NCBI RefSeq assembly: GCF_027595985.1
Contig: NC_073313.1
Location: 110,602,552-110,666,551, forward strand
Direction of reading: 5' to 3'
Length of the DNA stretch: 64,000 bases
Source of the DNA: Sorex araneus
Lineage: Eukaryota; Chordata; Mammalia; Eulipotyphla; Soricidae
Made by a program: the position numbers and the translations under genes
Shown here: positions 47,057-58,028 of the stretch, one piece after another
How the letters are laid out: the number at the start of each line of letters is the position of its first letter
Numbering within the stretch: position 1 is the first letter of the stretch
Notes under the pieces: generated by a model
What the model saw: only the letters and a program-made list of their open reading frames with translations
Database searches by the model: none
Told to the model about the DNA's origin: nothing

Positions 47057-48187
47057 GGTGATAGGAAGGAAAAAAGAGATGATGACATGATGCTATCTTC
47101 TTAAATTAAAAATTTTGGTAAGTGTAGAGACAGACTACTCTTATTATTAATCTGCATGGGAACAACCATGAGGCAAATCTGTTTTCCTATTTCACGAGTA
47201 TTTTGTATTTTGACACTAAAGAAAATATCTACTATCTCATTGATGTAACAATTCTCTTAGGTAGATAACAGCCATTCTCATTATATAAAATAGGATATAT
47301 AGATCAAATTCATTCTTAAAAGTCATCCAAATTGATATACGCTATTGTTAGAGAAAGCTTATGGCCCCAGTGTTGCACTATTTTAATCTTCTTATACTTT
47401 CCTTTATAGGTCTAGAGAGAAGGGACTTACAAAGCCTTGAAAATTAAGTCTTGAGTCTAATGATGCACATTTTTGCCCACCAAGATTAATTTAAATGGAA
47501 TGCTTCATGGGAATGGACAATAAGAGGAACTACACTACAAATATGGTTTAAATAGTAAGTTATGTATGTGGGCTTTGCTTTTGAAATTTACTTTTTAATA
47601 TTTGCTTTCTTTATTTTTATTATCAGTGAAGGGAAGGAAATTAAACATGTTTATGTTAATACTTTTAATAATATTCTCTTCTTGTTTGTTTCTTGCTCTC
47701 ACTTATTCATCTTGCCTGTAATACTAAAATTATCCCCATGGCAACCAAATGTGAACTCAGACAAGGAAAAATCAATTAACTGCCACCACAGCAACCAATC
47801 CCCATAGCAATTCAGACTAGAATTGTAGAACTGAGGGTCAAGTCCACCTAGTGATTATTCCCATTTGAACTAAGTGCTCTCTACTGTAGCACTTCTAAAG
47901 CATCAACACATATTCATATCAGCTGAGCAATCAATATATGCTCATATCAGCTGAGGAATCTTGTTGATGTGGAATTTTGATATGGTAGGTTTGAATTGGA
48001 TCTGAAATTTGTTCTTTTAACTAGCTCCCAGATGCTGCTAGTTCTCGGACATATTTTGAACAGCAAGATCATAAACTGTACTTACACTGTGGTCCCGTAA
48101 GAAGTCTGTTTTGAAGATGAATCTAATGACTATGTCAGCTCTGATAATACCTATTGGTATAATCTTTTTATTTACTTATTTATTTAG
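47057..48187. other. unique DNA with a short tandem repeat
   Basis: No gene was recognised. catatcagctgagcaatc and catatcagctgaggaatc form a two-unit tandem at about 47,912-47,962, bounded by catcaaca and tgttgatg. Confidence 0.5.
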
Positions 48188-48329
48188 TCTTTTGGTGTCA
48201 CACCTAGCAATGTCCAGAGGTTACTCTTGTCTTTGCACTCAGGAATTACTCCTGGCAGGCTCTAGGGACCATATGGGACGGCTGCTTGCAAGGCAAACCC
48301 CTACATGCTATACTGTCGCTCCAACCCCA
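48188..48329 (-). mobile_element. type 1 SINE, antisense, internally shortened
   Basis: ttggtgtcacacctagcaat, gaattactcctggcaggctc, ending gtcgctccaacccc. Part of the tRNA-like half is missing. Confidence 0.9.
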
Positions 48330-48939
48330 CTGTATAATCTTGACCTAACATCTTACCTCTCAGGGACTCTTTTCTTACCTTTAAAATTATGAATATGGCC
48401 TACATCATTACTAGGATTATTCTGAATTGTAAAATTCATTGGTTCTCTGATAAGAATATTTTAGAACTGTTCTCCGTTCCTGCCCCCCGCCCCAACGAAG
48501 CTTCAACCCCCATCACCTGAGAAGCATGGTTCTCCAGATGGCTTATGTGAAGTGGAGAAGAGGTGGTAGCCTAGGAAGATAAATTACCTGCATCCCTCTC
48601 TATCCACTTTGTCTCCCAGGAAACTAAGTGCCTGGGTGATTGACTCCTTTCATGGCATGGACATTAACTTCCCTGCCAGCCCCACAAGGCAGCCATCAAG
48701 CTGCTGCACCTGAAGTCCATTTGTTTTGCAGAGTGTGGGAGATGATCTCTGTCACTCAGGAAGCCACAGACTCGGGCTGGAACAAGGAGTCACTCTTTTC
48801 AAGAAAGTCAGTCATAAATCTTACCCAGGCTTCTCAGTTCTGTGATCTTTCTCTCACAGAAAAGAATTTCAGGAGAGGAATAGTGAAGTAAACTGAGATT
48901 ATTGGGGAATAAAGAGAGGGAAGGAGAGAGGTTGATTAG
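48330..48939. other. unique DNA upstream of RTL4
   Basis: More GC-balanced than its surroundings (48,480-48,860). It could hold an upstream non-coding exon or regulatory DNA of RTL4, but nothing in the sequence proves it. Confidence 0.35.
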
Positions 48940-49025
48940 AAAAGTGCTCAAAAGAAAACATGGACTTCTCTAGAATGAAGAGTATCAGTACACATCCCAA
49001 ACAGGAATTTTCAGGCATAGTAAAG

Positions 49026-49081
<56 letters not shown>

Positions 49082-49320
49082 GATCTCGAGGGAAATGAAA
49101 GGTAGCATGTGCATAGGCAGCTGTGTACAGGCATTATGTGTGACTTATTTCTCTGCCAAGTTAATATATATATATATATACAGTTTTCCCAAACTAAACC
49201 CTTCCCACCCCATCAGTTGCTAGAGTGGTTGCCAAGGGGAAGAGCTGGAATCAGGTCTTTTGTGTCAAAGGCCTCCAAACTTTCAGGTTAGTTTAGGTTT
49301 CAGAAACATGTTACCAGCCT
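48940..49320 (+). repeat. unidentified interspersed repeat, copy 2
   Basis: The second copy of the 44,850-45,400 repeat in the same orientation. (GA)n and (TA)n runs have grown inside it, and it lacks about 185 bp present in copy 1. It ends some 400 bp before the RTL4 start codon. Confidence 0.7.
49028..49077 (+). repeat. (GA)n microsatellite
   Basis: About 25 ga units within the repeat upstream of RTL4. Confidence 0.97.
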
Positions 49321-49471
49321 ACCCCAACCCCATCTTCTTGCTGCAATAGAACTAAAAATTTAGTTTGAGGAAAAATTGCATTTGTAATAAATGGAAGGGG
49401 GTGGGGAAAGAAATTTGTTGTTTTAAATATTATTTCTTAATCCCAAATATCCTGTGTTTCCTAAGGTAATT

Positions 49472-49491
49472 TATTTTTTCTGTATATACAG
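49472..49491 (+). promoter_or_regulatory. candidate 3' splice site of the RTL4 coding exon
   Basis: The pyrimidine-rich run tattttttctgtatatacag ends in AG at 49490-49491. It would give a 225-nt 5' untranslated part within the coding exon. In other eutherians the RTL4 coding sequence lies in one 3' exon preceded by non-coding exons. Weaker AGs at about 49,572 and 49,588 are alternatives. This is inference only. Confidence 0.35.
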
Positions 49492-49599
49492 AACTTCCAT
49501 ATTTTCCATAAAGAAGAGGCAGCATTTAATTGTGCACATCAATTTTTGGCATCTCTTCAACTCAACTCTCAGCGTCCCTTTCTGACAGCTTCATAACAA

Positions 49600-49638
49600 A
49601 TGGATTTTGTCTACTTGCTCAAGACACTGTCAGTTTGA
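49600..49638 (+). CDS. small upstream open reading frame before RTL4
   Basis: The first ATG downstream of the candidate splice site is at 49600 (acaaATGg, A at -3, G at +4). It encodes 12 residues and stops at 49636-49638, 78 nt before the RTL4 start. If transcribed in this leader it could lower RTL4 translation. No evidence shows that the peptide itself matters. Confidence 0.3.
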   Translation: MDFVYLLKTLSV

Positions 49639-49716
49639 TCTCAGAGTAAGCCACTGTCTGCACATTGTTGTCTAGTATTGGTACTCAATTAGTCCCACTT
49701 GATTCAATAAGATATA

Positions 49717-50625
49717 ATGGAGAAATGCACACAATCACCACCTATCTTGAAAGTAGAACACCTATCTCTTCAGGCAGAGAACATGATTCTAGAGTCACAA
49801 TGGGATCATCCAACCAAGGAGAACCCTGACCTGAGGAGCCAAGCCATATCTGCCGTGGACATCACAGAGATGTCTGAATCCCACTCATTTGGGTATCCCT
49901 CCCAGGTTCCTGGTGATGATTCTGCCAATATATCAAAGTTTCTTGCTCAGATGACCACCTGCTTGTCAACAACCAAGTTGCCTAAATCTCCAAATGATGA
50001 TCAAGCAAAGGTGTGTTTTGACCACAAATCTCAGCAAATGGAAAGTTGTCAGGTCATATCTGGACCTTACCAAAGTACTTTGATGAAACAAAATGAGAAA
50101 TATATTCTTGAATTTCTTTGTGAACCCACCAATCGGGAAGTAAACTCTCTGGAAAACATAAAGGTTGATAAAGGTGACAATCCCCAGCAGAATGCTATTA
50201 TTTTCAAACATCTGAGCAGCAATGAAACCAACCAGAGAGATCATTCCCAAGAGGAATTACCTGACTCCATTGAAAAGGAAGTGAGTGGCACAGGTATAAT
50301 GGACAACCTTCCAGACCTGATAACTCAGTGTATTCAGTTAGACAAGAAATGCAACAACAAGCCAGAGCTCCTACAGTCAGAGACCCAGCTTCCAATGTTG
50401 ACTTCTCTGGTATGCAACCAAGCTCTCTACAACCCCAAAGATTCATGCAAGGAAAATTCTATACAGTTGCATGGAGGCCATCCCCTTCGTACCCCAGTCA
50501 AAAGAGCCCATCAGCAAGAAACTCACTTGTGCCTGTACTGCAGCCAGTCTGATCATTTCACAAGAGATTGCCTTGCCAAACGTTTTAGAGCCCCCCAAAG
50601 GATAAATAACCCAACACATAAGTAA
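49717..50625 (+). CDS. RTL4: RTL4 / ZCCHC16, domesticated Gag-like zinc-knuckle protein
   Basis: Retrotransposon Gag-like 4 (also ZCCHC16, SIRH11, Mart4) is a eutherian gene made from the gag of a Ty3/gypsy (sushi-ichi) retrotransposon. It is X-linked, and mouse knock-outs are reported to have attention and working-memory defects. Here one uninterrupted exon encodes 302 residues, close to the roughly 310 of human. The start (ATG in ataATGg, A at -3, G at +4) is preceded in frame by a TAA at 49708. Visible parts are an N-terminal region rich in polar residues (1-60), a Gag capsid-like core (about 60-135, with FLAQMTTCLS at 75-84), an acidic linker (140-190), the conserved block MDNLPDLITQCIQLDKK (195-211), and a CCHC knuckle C272-x2-C275-x4-H280-x4-C285 before a basic tail. 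Residue 279, normally Gly in this knuckle, is Asp. No protease or reverse transcriptase frame follows. The intact frame amid decayed repeats suggests selection. The identification comes from recalled family sequence, not a search. Confidence 0.95.
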   Translation: MEKCTQSPPILKVEHLSLQAENMILESQWDHPTKENPDLRSQAISAVDITEMSESHSFGYPSQVPGDDSANISKFLAQMTTCLSTTKLPKSPNDDQAKVCFDHKSQQMESCQVISGPYQSTLMKQNEKYILEFLCEPTNREVNSLENIKVDKGDNPQQNAIIFKHLSSNETNQRDHSQEELPDSIEKEVSGTGIMDNLPDLITQCIQLDKKCNNKPELLQSETQLPMLTSLVCNQALYNPKDSCKENSIQLHGGHPLRTPVKRAHQQETHLCLYCSQSDHFTRDCLAKRFRAPQRINNPTHK

Positions 50626-53600
50626 AAAAATTCTAGGCAGATTGAGTTTTAAATGTATATCCTTCTCACCTTTAGCCTTACTGATTATACTCTGCACTAA
50701 TGTTTAAATATAGGTGGGAAATGTGATATCACTTTATATACAGTCATGAACTAATATGCTTCTGGCAATTTAAATACCCAACTCATCCATTAGGTGACCT
50801 AGTAACAAAGAATTTGGTGACCTAAAACAATGAGGAAAATAATTCATAGACACTTTCTGTAGTTGTAATCAATCACAAAGATTGATCACAAAGATTGATT
50901 TAAAGACTTGAATGGGCAAAGTTTTATCTATTCTGAACCAATGTAAGCATCCCTGTGAGAGTACTTGAAAACCCAAACCCAGCAATGGTGAGATGTGGGT
51001 TTATTTTGTTGGCCCAATACTCTTATGCCTAAAACAGGATTCAAGTCTTTCATTCTCACACTCACTGTGTGTATAATAATGTAGTGTCCTTCACTGAAAT
51101 TCTGACTGCACTCCCATAGTCCACAGGATTTCAAAATTTTCCTGCTAAAGGTTAAATTCTGCTACACATATTTACTCATATTGGTTAGTGCAATAACATA
51201 AACCATCCTTCATAGAAACACACCTCTACTATCCTTCCATATAGCTGTGTTTTTGTTGCTACTGAAAAAATTTTGAATACTAAGTATGATAAATACAAAC
51301 AACATTTTATGGTTATTTGGTTACATTTTTTGTACTATTGATTCACTTCTTTGCAGGCCAACTCTTCAAACCAGGATGGTTTTGTTTGTTCATTTTTTTG
51401 ATAAGCCTTACCAGTCCATTTAATTATCTCTTCTTGAAGAAGCCACTTTGTGCTATAGACTATCTAGTGACCACATCAAAACTCTCTTGAATACTTACTT
51501 CTGACAAGTATTTAGTGAAAGTCATTAAAGACGTCCTATAATAATTACTGTATCTGCCTATATCCTCGCTGCCTTAGATAGAAATCCCAGTCAAATGAAA
51601 CTGCACTAAAGACTAGGTATTGTGCTCATAAATAGTTTCTGATCTGATATATCTCAACTTGGTTGCCATGTAAGATCACTTCCTGTGGCTGTGAGCCCTA
51701 TCCTTGTGGGCCACCTCTGGAGATTTTCTTCGAATTCATTTTGGAGAAAATTTAATGAAAGACAAATTTCTGGACCATCACATATGAAAAATCCTGGAAT
51801 GTGCACCAACATTTCTGCTCATAAAACTTATCAACTTGAGATTTGACTGCTTGTGTCTTCGACAATATAAACTGTAAACTCTATGTATACATTCTAAATG
51901 CCTCTGAACAAAAATTGTGCTATGCTGGAATAGCAAAACTATCTAAAATTTTATGAATATTTGGTGATGATCAATATTAACTTGACAATTACTAGTCCTC
52001 TGCTTCTTGGTACTGATATGTATGTTCCTAAAGTGAATAGTCTATGGAAGAATCAATAATTCCTTATTCCTTAGAAGCCATGAAGGCCTATCAAAACATG
52101 AAGTGCCATTGTACTTGTTCCCAGAGAACTATGCTAATTTTGACAATAGTAAAATCCAACTATGTCCTTACTTGTCCTGTAGCACCTAATATTTTTCAGC
52201 CATCTGTGCCTCACTAACATCATGCCAATCCTATTGTGTTCACAATCAGTCTCCTTTACGAATAGTTTGCTGTTTCCACTTTGTTCCATGTGTTCACAGC
52301 TAGGAGACCTGAGTGCACATATTCTAGTTGTTATCTAGTACTATCAATTCAGTAATAGACTAGCAATACAATGGACTCTAGTTTATTTCCTTAGTAATCA
52401 TAATATGGTCTGGAATGCTGATAGCAACAATAAGTTCACTTTATTCCCAACATATATCTTAAGAACACAATTCATTGTGCGGTCTGTCACAAAGATGCAT
52501 CATTTTACTTTTTACTTGGATCTTTCTTTTGCATCATCACCATAAGAAATATTCATGTTTCACAAACTCTCAGAACAAATAACTATTTATAGGTTATTCT
52601 TTTCTGTTTAGCCACTAATTCTCAATAACCTCTGCTGAGGATTTTCAATCAAGACCTCTTATGATCTATGTGATATAACCTATATTGAGTAAATTAATTG
52701 AATAGTGCATAATCCTAATTAAAATTTACAATGAAAGGTGACATGTAACCTGTACTACGATGTTTTCAGCAACTGTAAAATGTTGGGAAATCCCCAGGTC
52801 AAATCAAGGTTGCAGATTTAGAGAAGCAAACCTATTACAGGATTGATTTATTAAGCAAGAAAATGTAATTATTTTTATGGTAAGTATGAAGGTGGAAATG
52901 CTAATAAGTTTTAATGGAGGATACAAAAGTTCCAGAAGATTCATAGTAATCTTCTAGTCAGGGACAAGATGTTAACCAGAAAAAGATTTGGTATGTTTAT
53001 CTATAGTAGGGTAGATACATAAAAATTTCCCAATTTGTGTCTCTAGCCATGAAGCTTGTCATTTAAATTAATTTGTCTTGATACTTATGCTTATTAAGTA
53101 ATATGACTATAACTTTCCACATAAGCTTTGTTGTGAATTTAATTTTTGTTAACTAGCTGTCCTATGTATGCTGTCATATTTGGCAGTTACGTCTATCATA
53201 AATAAATTGACTGTTGACATATGCCTGTTGTATATTTTCATTATAATAGTACTTATCATCTTAATTGCCTCTGATCATATTGAAAAAATATTATTAATAT
53301 ACAAACTCAGCACCTTGGTGTGACCCAAAATGAGTCCACTGAAGAAGTCCTGTGAAGGCTTATTGAGGAACCTTGAACCAATAGTCAGCCATTATCTCCC
53401 TTATTGGACTAAAACTTCTAATGAAATTCCTACATATCTATAGTTTTCACTTCTGCTTTTACCTCAGAACCTCCAATCATGTCCAGCCCTATGGTATCTG
53501 CCATAAATAATTGTTTCCTAAAATAATATATATTTCCAGTTAACCAGCAGATTGTACTACTATGGATATAGTTATAGTAGATTACTGTATCCATGAATTG

Positions 53601-53914
53601 AGTCCCTGAAATGCACCATTGGAGAGGAATGATTGGCTTAACTCCCACCACCTTCATTCTGTAAAGATGGAAACACATAGAACACCAATATCCTCATGTT
53701 TATTAATGATGGTCAAGCAAATATTATGTTTTTTACTATAAAACTTATCCACCCAACTCCATGCTACCTATGACCACAGTAGTCAACTCTGAAACAAAAT
53801 AAAATGTTCAGTACATATGGTATTAGAGCGGCTGCCAACTGTCTTGGGACAGGGGTTGAGGAGTGGGGTAGGAAAAGGATTGTTGGTCTAATTTGTTTAA
53901 ATGGTATTCTTACC
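50626..53914. other. unique DNA 3' of RTL4 (possible 3' UTR at left)
   Basis: It presumably begins with the RTL4 3' untranslated region, but no polyadenylation signal stands out close to the stop. Distant candidates are ATTAAA at about 52,718 and AATAAA at about 53,798. A direct repeat gattgatcacaaag/gattgatttaaag lies at 50,880-50,905. I find no SINE or young L1 across 3.3 kb, which is rare in this window. Confidence 0.45.
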
Positions 53915-54470
53915 ACCAGGTGCCGGTGACATTACAACTTTTATTTATCAGCTCCTATAGGTAAATCACTATAGGCAGGGCTAGCCCCAGAAACAGAAAC
54001 CTCTGAGACTGGTACAGCAACTTTTTTTTCTTGCCATTAGACTTCTTCTCAATACTTGATGCTTACCAATTCTTTCTGCTTTTTTACCACTCCTCACTGC
54101 TTGGCTGATTGCTATTTCTTGTCACTTTCTTTGTCTTCTCAGTGTTCATCCTTCTTGGACCTCACCATCTCAGCTTTGCTACTTGTTGGCCCTCCAGTGT
54201 TCTGCTTTCAGGAAATTTGCCTATACTGTCTACCACTTGCCTTTCTCTGGTTTCTGGGAATATGTCACTGAGCACCTGGTCTGCATTGTCGTTTTATTCC
54301 TTTCATCATCTTTGTTAGGTATGGGCCTGCATTGTCTGTGCCATCTACTGAGCATGAATGTCCATTTCAATTTTTAGTGTGTTATACACATAAACTAGCC
54401 CTGCCCTTGGTTATTCCTGTTATCAGTTTGATACACAAGAATTAAAATGACCAGTCAGACTGTCTTGATT
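53915..54470 (+). repeat. diverged repeat copy A (possible old LTR)
   Basis: It shares ordered blocks with 57,086-57,640: accaccag at the left edge, ttatcagctc, agccccagaaa, ggtacagcaac/gggacagcaac, tctgcattg, ttcctttcatcatctt/ttccttttattgtctt. The final part (ctagccctgcccttggttat, ttatcagtttgatac) recurs near 54,970-55,050. Confidence 0.6.
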
Positions 54471-56509
54471 TTCTGGGGTTCCCTGTTTAACTGTGTCAGG
54501 GTTGGCAGAGTTCTTCAACAAATTATTTAAGAGATAAGGTTATGTTATCCAAAGAATTCAGTATAACAGTGGAGGACATATCTCCACCAAGTAGAGGTCC
54601 TTTGTATATAAATATAAGATTGAAAGTAGAAATGTAAGAGGTACTTACAAATCAAAAGGTGAGGCAACGCTCATGTACTCAATGGGAGGTTTTAAAGAGG
54701 CATGCCAGACCTTCCAGATTTTAAGATTAATATTCTTTGGAGTTGAAGTTCTCAGTCTCCTATAATCAAAAGCCATCTAAGTCAGAGTTTCTGGTCTCCT
54801 GATGTGGAGGACCATGTCCACTTCTTCACTCAAATATGATGAATTCAACTCAGGTTCCTAGGAAACCTGATGTCTATATGAAGAGAGAAAGACCAGAAGC
54901 AATTAATCTGTTGTTGATCCAGAGAGTTTGTAATTATGATGAATATGCTACACCTTGGTAATCTTTAATGTATATGTTACCTAGCCCTGTGCTTAGATAT
55001 TTCTGTTATCAGTCTAATACAAAAGATTTAAAATGATCAGTCAAGTTGCCTGAAAGAGAAAGTGGTTCCCAGGAGGACACTTGGAGCTCAGGACAAACGT
55101 GCTGACCCAACTCCCTAAAACCTGTTGAAAGAGGTGAAGAAAACTATAACTTTGTGGACTCCTGATTAACTTAAGAGACTGAGCTTGAGTTCTCAGTTGC
55201 AATTTACTGAAGAAGCGAATTTTTAGTAGTTCATCTTGGCTAACCCCCAGACACAAAGCCTGTTTTTGAAGTTCCTTCCTAGTATTCATAGTAGTGTAAG
55301 TAATTAATTTATAAACACATAAGCATAGGAGGTTTCATGGTAGCAAATTATTCCACATATCACCGAAACACAAGACTTGTTGTCATTAAGTAGATTAGAA
55401 TCCATGGACAAGGCATTCATACAGACATGAGTCAGTGATCTGCTGCCAAATACATGGAAATTCATGGTTCCATGAGCAAGAAAGCTGATGCTTCATGGAT
55501 AGAATACCATGAATGTGGTTTAGAGAGGACCTATATCTTGGCTAAAAATTCACTACTGTGATGCATAAAACCACTACTCTGTTGATGAAAAGCCACAGTG
55601 TAGAATAGAACATGACCCCAGAAATTATCCATGTTGGATGATACCATCAAATTATGGGGGTATCCCTTACCCATGATCTGCCTAAAGGAAATCTGATTAA
55701 ATCTGATGACCTTATGAATGATTGGTCTTCTGATTATTGATGCAAACTCACAAGCAGAAGAAATTTTCTGATGCTGAGGTGCTCCATATCTTACTAAACC
55801 TAAAAAATGTCATCACATGAAAAAAATTCAATAGTGTTAACCTTGAGAATGAGGTTTACCATTGTTCCAAAACTGCCACACAGAAAGATTTGTATTCAGG
55901 AGGATGGACTAGGGAATGAGAGTCACTGAGCTAACTAGTATGCCTACTCCACTGACATGTAGGTAGGTGGCTTTTTCAGGATCATGGTGAACAGACAATG
56001 CCCACTAGATGGAAATTCAAGGATTGGGTATAAAGTCTCTGCCCCATTGATAAGTTGGGAGCAAGGCCAATGTATAGACTAAGTGGTAGAATTAGATGCT
56101 GTCACACCACGAATGAGGGAAGAATGGGAAGTTGCTGCACAATGTACAAGGGTAGAGCAAGAGGAAAATATCTACAGAAAAAGACGGGGCCAGAAGTGGT
56201 TGCTTCATTAATAAGGGTGAAATCAGAGCTAGAGGCTGCTTCCTTTTCTGAGAGAGAAATCAGAAGAAACCCCTTGATAAGTAAACGTGGAGCCAAAGGC
56301 TGTCAAAAACCTCTGACCCTTGGCTGTGCACCAAGTCAGTGCATGAGTATCTATACTAGGGATAAATGGATTTCAGGGCCAATAATAAATGCCCCCTACA
56401 TAAGAATCTTGGGGTTTGGTCAGAGTTGTGACATGTTGAATGTTTGACACTGCGCTTATGGGTAAATTCTTCTGGATCAAAATTTCCATAGGTGCAGAGA
56501 GAGAGAATA

Positions 56510-56748
56510 GCACTATCTGTAGTGCTGTCCCATTGTTCATTGATTTGCTTGAGTGGGCACCAGTAACGTCTCCATTGTGAGACCTATTGTTACTGTTTTT
56601 GGCTTATTGAACACGCCTTGGGTAGCTTGCCTTGCGGGTGAAATACTCATGGTAGCTATCTGGGCTCTCCGAGAGGGACAGGGGAATTGAATCCAGGTCG
56701 GCCACATACAAGGCAAACGCCCTACCTACTGTGCTGTTGCACTAGCCC
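56510..56748 (-). mobile_element. type 2 SINE, antisense, nested in a type 1 SINE
   Basis: tatctgtagtgctgtcccat, gtctccattgtgagacctat, ending tgttgcactagcccca. It is flanked by agagagagagaat-like repeats on both sides. It splits the head of the plus-strand SINE that resumes at 56,770. Confidence 0.92.
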
Positions 56749-56769
56749 CAGAGAGAGAGAGAGAGAGAG

Positions 56770-56942
56770 AATATAGTGGGTAATGTTTTTGCCTTGCACA
56801 TGGCTCACCCAGCTTCCATTCCCAGCACCACGTATGATCCATAAGCACTTCCAGGAGTTATCCCTGAGCACAAAATCAGGAGTAAGCCCTAAGCACCACT
56901 GGGTATGCCCCACCCACCTCCCCAAAAGTAAAGAAAAAAAAT
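56770..56942 (+). mobile_element. diverged SINE, head displaced by the nested SINE
   Basis: tagtgggtaatgtttttgcc, ttccattcccagcaccacgt, gagttatccctgagcacaaa, with an A-rich tail at about 56,935. Its 5' bases remain at 56,497-56,512. Confidence 0.8.
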
Positions 56943-57085
56943 AACCAGAATAAAGATCATAAACCATGAACCTATCCAACACCAGATGAAAAGAAAAGAA
57001 TGAAATTCCCAACAATTTCTCCCAGTTCTATAGTTCCCTTTGGCTTCCAGGAGGTCTTTAGGATTAGCATGTGAAACTACCACAC

Positions 57086-57640
57086 CAACCACCAGATATC
57101 TTCAGTATTACTAAGTTTTTATTACATAACTCTTTATCAGCTCATGTACTTATCTCCCTGAAGCTGTAGCAGCCCCAGAAAGAGAAAGCTCTGTCTGGGA
57201 CAGCAACCCAATAGCCACTTCTCTCTCTTTGACTGCTTCTAGCCACTTCCCTCACCTTCTTTGCTTTGCCTCTCCACTCCTCCTTCTACTTGCCTATGCC
57301 ATTTATCACATACTTCTTTCTATTGTCTTTCTGGTTATCTGCTGATGATCAGGTCCTGGTAACTGGTTGCCAGATTCTGTTCTGCATTGGTGTTTTCTTC
57401 CTTTTATTGTCTTCATCATCCACTGGTTTCAATTGGTCCATTCACACCATTTGCTAAGCCTAAATGTCACCCTAGGCTTTGACCTCTGTGTGTTTATATA
57501 TGTATATATTTATTCATATATATGACCTCTGTGTATGTGCATGTATTTATATATGCATATGACCTCTCTCTGTACTTAACTATTTCTTCTATATGATTGG
57601 TAAGTGAGATTCCAAATGACTGATTAGAGTGAATTGATTA
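57086..57640 (+). repeat. diverged repeat copy B (possible old LTR)
   Basis: Direct-orientation partner of copy A. Inside it, tgacctctgtgt/tgacctctctct units at about 57,480, 57,523 and 57,559 with (TA)-rich spacers form a local tandem expansion absent from copy A. Confidence 0.6.
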
Positions 57641-58028
57641 TCTAATGCACACCTCTCAACTTCATCATAACACCATTATCTTGGCAAAATCTAATGCCTT
57701 TTGTGTTTTGGACATCTCTTGGAAACATGTGTCACATCTATAAAAACTTCTCCACTAGTAGCCATTTTTCATACCTAGAGAATGGGAAAACTTTCAAGGG
57801 AATAGAGTGTCATGGATCTCCAACACCACCTTTGTGTAACCATATCTGCCAACATATTTTTTAAAAAGTCCTAGGAATAGCTTACACTATTAACTCATGA
57901 AAAATAGTACAATCTTAGTACAATAACCATGTTGTCAAGTCATTGATTGTCATTACAACTTTGAGCATTTATGCACTAAATCATTGATATTACTTCCTGG
58001 AACTACTTTTTATTATTATTTCTATTTG
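57641..58028. other. unassigned DNA
   Basis: No gene or repeat was recognised. Confidence 0.4.

Larger units (their letters stand above)
54471..57085. other. interval between the two repeat copies
   Basis: A third partial copy of the repeat end lies at about 54,970-55,050. 55,300-56,460 is unassigned. A 130-codon open frame at 56,055-56,447 shows no recognised domain. If copies A and B are LTRs, this would be decayed internal sequence, but no gag, pol or env motif is visible. Confidence 0.35.

Noticed and set aside
50900..53300. Possible relic of Ty3/gypsy pol after RTL4
   Set aside because: Short stretches such as a CAIDY-like pentapeptide appear in one frame but with many stops and no ordered motifs; not distinguishable from chance by eye.
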